Shown: positions 61,754-64,000 of the stretch, piece by piece
How positions within the stretch are numbered: the stretch's first letter is position 1
Layout of the letters: the number at the start of each line of letters is the position of its first letter
From: Opitutaceae bacterium
GTDB lineage: Bacteria; Verrucomicrobiota; Verrucomicrobiia; Opitutales; Opitutaceae
Reading direction: 5' to 3'
Assembly (NCBI GenBank): GCA_016795565.1
Contig: JAEUGW010000019.1
Coordinates: 22,138 to 86,137, forward strand
DNA: 64,000 nt
Notes under the pieces: generated by a model
Told to the model about the DNA's origin: nothing
The model's input: the letters and a program-made list of their open reading frames with translations, nothing else
Database searches by the model: none
Position numbers and translations under genes: made by a program

Positions 61754-62684
61754 GAACCATCCCCCCACTAAACTGGCATTCACCTGCGGCGACCCCGCCG
61801 GCATCGGGCCCGAGATCATCGCCAGCTGGCTTGCCGCCCATCCCAGCGATGCGTCCAGCGTCGCCCTCATCGGCCCGGCGAAGTGGCTGGCCTCGCTGCC
61901 GACCGCGGGCGCGAAGATTGCCGTGGGCCTGGAGGAATATGCCGCGAAGCCCGGCCAGCCGGATGGCGAGGGCGCGCTGGTCGCCTGGGCGGCGATGGAG
62001 CGCGCGGCCGCCGGCTGCCAATCCGGCGAGTTTTGCGGCGTCGTGACCGGGCCCGTCAGCAAGGCGGCGTTGGCGAAGATCGGTTACCCCTTTCCCGGCC
62101 AGACGGAATTTTTCGCGGCGAAGTGGGTCGGGGAGCCGGTGATGGCTTTCTGTGGCGGTCGGCTGCGCGTCGTCCTCGCAACTTGGCACGTGCCGCTGCA
62201 CGAGGTGGCGCGGCAGCTCGGGCCGCACCTGCTGCATCGCACGGTGGCCGCGGCCGACACGCTCGCGCGCGCCGAGGGCATCCAGTCGCCGCGCATCGGC
62301 GTCTGCGGGCTCAATCCGCACGCCGGGGAGGACGGCCTGCTCGGCTACGAGGAGAAGGATTTCCTGAACCCGGCGCTCGCGCACCTGCGCGCGGAATTCC
62401 CGGGGCTCTCGGCCTGCCAGCCGGGCGACACGCTTTTTGCCCGCGCGCTCCGCGGCGAGTTTGATGTGGTCGTGGCGTTGTATCACGACCAGGGTCTCGC
62501 GCCGCTGAAGGCGGTGGATTTCGACGAGGCGGTGAACGTCACGCTCGGCCTGCCGTTCGTGCGCACCAGCCCGGACCACGGCACGGCCTTCGGCCTCGCG
62601 GGGCAGGGGAAGGCCAGCGCGCGCAGCTTCACCAACGCCGTGGGCGTGGCGCGGCGCTTGATAAAATCCCGTTCCGGCGCATGA
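61752..62684 (+). CDS. pdxA: 4-hydroxythreonine-4-phosphate dehydrogenase
   Basis: A 310-residue enzyme of pyridoxal-phosphate synthesis (DXP-dependent route). Marks are LAFTCGDPAGIGPEIIASWL at the N-terminus, CGVVTGPVSKAALAKIG, PFPGQTEFFA, and the metal-binding His residues in ATWHVPLHEVARQL, GLNPHAGEDGLLGYEE and RTSPDHGTAFGLAGQG; VALYHDQGLAPLKAVDF is the strongest family block. No ATG precedes the conserved start; the only reasonable start is TTG at 61752, whose first two bases belong to the palindromic repeat. The stop overlaps the start of the IscA-like gene. Slightly shorter than E. coli PdxA, otherwise normal. Confidence 0.93.
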   Translation: MNHPPTKLAFTCGDPAGIGPEIIASWLAAHPSDASSVALIGPAKWLASLPTAGAKIAVGLEEYAAKPGQPDGEGALVAWAAMERAAAGCQSGEFCGVVTGPVSKAALAKIGYPFPGQTEFFAAKWVGEPVMAFCGGRLRVVLATWHVPLHEVARQLGPHLLHRTVAAADTLARAEGIQSPRIGVCGLNPHAGEDGLLGYEEKDFLNPALAHLRAEFPGLSACQPGDTLFARALRGEFDVVVALYHDQGLAPLKAVDFDEAVNVTLGLPFVRTSPDHGTAFGLAGQGKASARSFTNAVGVARRLIKSRSGA

Positions 62685-63094
62685 GTGGGCCCGTGTCAAC
62701 CGCCACCACCGCCACCACCGCCACCACCGCCCCACCGCCGCTGCCCGAGGGCGTGCGCGAGGGGAACGAAAACCTCGTGCGCCTCACGCCCGACGCGGGC
62801 CTCAAGGTCGCGGCACTGGTCGCGCGCGAGCAGGCGGGAGCCTACCTCCGCATCGCGATTGCCGGCGGCGGCTGCAACGGCCTCAGCTACAAGCTGCGCT
62901 TCACGCCCGAGTTGCGCCGGGGCGACATCCTCGTGCGCTCGGCCGGGGTGCCGGTCGCCGTGGACCCCAAGACCGCGCTCTACCTCAAGGGCACGGTGCT
63001 GGATTACTCGTCCAAAATGGTCGCGGGCGGCTTCAAGTTCTCCAATCCGAACGCCAAGGCCTCCTGCTCGTGCGGCGAGAGTTTCAGCGTCTGA
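62681..63094 (+). CDS. HesB/IscA/ErpA-type iron-sulfur assembly protein
   Basis: A 137-residue A-type carrier that passes iron-sulfur clusters to client enzymes. The conserved core starts VRLTPDAGLKVAALVAREQA, then LRIAIAGGGCNGLSYKLRF with the first Cys, VAVDPKTALYLKGTVLDYSS and the final CSCGESFSV with the other two Cys (the usual form is CGCG-SF). The N-terminus has a low-complexity Thr/Ala/Pro tract (TATTATTAPPPLPE) encoded by a short ACCGCC-type tandem repeat at about 62699-62735, absent from typical members. It is coupled to pdxA through an ATGA overlap. Clients cannot be inferred from position. Confidence 0.9.
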   Translation: MSGPVSTATTATTATTAPPPLPEGVREGNENLVRLTPDAGLKVAALVAREQAGAYLRIAIAGGGCNGLSYKLRFTPELRRGDILVRSAGVPVAVDPKTALYLKGTVLDYSSKMVAGGFKFSNPNAKASCSCGESFSV

Positions 63095-63108
63095 AAACGG
63101 CCGTTTTC
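63093..63108. repeat. Perfect 16-base palindrome after the IscA-type gene
   Basis: GAAAACGG at 63093-63100 and CCGTTTTC at 63101-63108 form a perfect palindrome that includes the end of the stop codon. As RNA, the T-rich arm could aid termination, but a loop-free palindrome folds poorly, so its role is uncertain. An 84-base gap to infC follows. Confidence 0.4.
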
Positions 63109-63192
63109 CCTCTGAAATAATAGGTGTTGTCATCCCCGGGCATCCGGGCAAAAACACCCGCGACCAACCTGACCAGCAATCCCACCTCCTGA

Positions 63193-63840
63193 ATGGCACT
63201 ATCCTCTCCTTCGCCCGGCGGCCGCCCTCCCTTTAACCGCGACAACCGTCGCAACAACGACCCCTTCGCCGCCATCCGCCGGAACATGCGGATCAAGTCG
63301 CCCCAGGTCCGCGTCATCAGCCCCGAAGGCCGCCAGCTCGGCATCCTCGACACGCAGAAGGCCATCGCGCTCGCGATGCAGTTCAACCTCGACCTCGTGG
63401 AGGTCGCCGCCACCGCCACGCCGCCGGTGTGCCGCATCATGGATTTCGGCAAATACGTCTACGAGGAGCAGAAGAAGCACGCGCACAGCAAGCCCGCCGG
63501 CGCCAAGCTCAAGGAGATCGAGTTCACCGTCCGCATCGAGAAGGGCGATTTCAACACCAAGGTCCGCCACGCCGAGGAATTCCTCGACCACGGCAACAAG
63601 GTGAAGCTCCGCCTCAAGTTCCGCGGCCGCGAGATGGCGCACACCGAGATGGGCTTCGATGTCATGAAGCGCGCGCTCGCCGACCTCGAAACCATGGGCA
63701 CGCCCGATTCCCCGCCGAAGCTGAACGGCAAGCAGATCAACGTCATGCTCTCGCCGCTGCCGGTGAACAAGCGCAAGCCCAAGTTCCACGTCCGCGAGCC
63801 GCAGGCCCCGGCCAGCCCGCCGCCGCCCGCCGCGCCCTGA
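63193..63840 (+). CDS. infC: Translation initiation factor IF-3
   Basis: A 215-residue factor that binds the 30S subunit and proofreads start-codon and initiator-tRNA choice. After a Pro/Asn/Arg-rich leader (residues 1-30) the N domain reads NMRIKSPQVRVISPEGRQLG, MQFNLDLVEVAATATPPVCR, IMDFGKYVYEEQKK. The C domain reads LKEIEFTVRIEKGDFNTKVR, HAEEFLDHGNKVKLRLKFRG and REMAHTEMGFDVMKRALADL. A Pro/Ala-rich tail ends the protein. rpmI and rplT usually follow infC, but the window ends 160 bases later without showing them. The same window encodes an unusual initiator tRNA, which this factor would inspect. Confidence 0.95.
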   Translation: MALSSPSPGGRPPFNRDNRRNNDPFAAIRRNMRIKSPQVRVISPEGRQLGILDTQKAIALAMQFNLDLVEVAATATPPVCRIMDFGKYVYEEQKKHAHSKPAGAKLKEIEFTVRIEKGDFNTKVRHAEEFLDHGNKVKLRLKFRGREMAHTEMGFDVMKRALADLETMGTPDSPPKLNGKQINVMLSPLPVNKRKPKFHVREPQAPASPPPPAAP

Positions 63841-63873
63841 GCGGAGATCGGCCATGAGCTCGGCCTCTGTAGC

Positions 63874-63917
63874 GGCGGTCTGTGACCGCCGGCTCCGACT
63901 GGCGGCGGTCACCGACC
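63874..63917. repeat. GC-rich palindromic repeat after infC
   Basis: GGCGGTC-TGT-GACCGCC (63874-63890) is a perfect 7+3+7 hairpin, and a second related block GGCGGTCACCGACC (63904-63917) follows. It resembles a dispersed repeat. The remaining 63841-64000 shows no gene; rpmI is not yet reached. Confidence 0.55.
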
Positions 63918-64000
63918 CCCGCGACAGGTTAGGCCCGCGTTGTGTTGGCACGGTGTGGCGGCTCCTGGTGTTGCGGACCGCCTGCGCCCCCCCGGCCCCC

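Overview
The window is GC-rich DNA packed with genes. It most likely comes from a Verrucomicrobiota bacterium of the Opitutaceae type. This is inferred from several things: a giant autotransporter-repeat protein with a PEP-CTERM tail, many paired GMC/gluconate-dehydrogenase-subunit-3 genes, TIM-barrel sugar isomerase families, abundant TonB-dependent receptors (TBDRs), a GxxExxY gene and several dispersed palindromic repeat families. lpxA and many outer-membrane proteins show a diderm, LPS-making cell. No rRNA, CRISPR array or intact insertion sequence was seen.

Layout. (1) 1-8072: sugar metabolism. The 5' end of xylA (minus strand) is followed by a plus-strand series: aldo/keto reductase, TIM-barrel isomerase, Gfo/Idh/MocA oxidoreductase, GMC oxidoreductase with its small subunit, a DUF1080 protein and a hydroxypyruvate-isomerase-like protein. 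The set resembles the redox (3-keto) route of glycoside breakdown. (2) 8209-25755: a divergent locus. The minus strand holds TBDR, PepSY membrane reductase and a GntR regulator. The plus strand holds a tight 12.8 kb run: small outer-membrane barrel, AbgA-type M20 amidohydrolase, serine racemase/hydroxyaspartate-lyase-like PLP enzyme, ornithine-cyclodeaminase-like enzyme, S33 hydrolase, D-aminoacylase-like amidohydrolase, S9 peptidase, POT peptide transporter and a second S9 peptidase. Two GTATAC operator candidates lie between the arms. I propose that this locus imports, reduces and digests a ferric peptide siderophore or another unusual peptide. (3) 26118-32013: OprP-type porin, a TIM-barrel protein, a second GMC/small-subunit pair and an MFS sugar or nucleoside symporter.

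(4) 32212-35847: initiator tRNA with terminator, then ribBX, ribH, nusB, a GxxExxY nuclease-like gene boxed by 17-bp perfect inverted repeats, and ftsY. (5) 35849-46890 (minus): TPR protein, a 1695-residue autotransporter-repeat PEP-CTERM protein, a ZnuD-like TBDR with a small His-rich secreted protein, and a POT transporter. (6) 47024-48407: an esterase-like hydrolase and a periplasmic S24/S26-like protein. (7) 48501-59068 (minus): three consecutive TBDR-PepSY pairs preceded by a 39-residue membrane miniprotein and two Fur-like palindromes exactly 30 bp apart, which looks like an iron-regulated siderophore uptake and reduction operon. (8) 59187-63840: housekeeping genes aroB, an unknown conserved gene, lpxA, pdxA, an IscA-type Fe-S protein and infC.

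The main themes are oxidative sugar catabolism, siderophore or peptide scavenging (four TBDR-PepSY pairs in two loci, two of them clearly paralogous), and small palindromic elements scattered between genes. Functions are read from motifs and remembered family features, without database searches. Similarity counts were made by eye.
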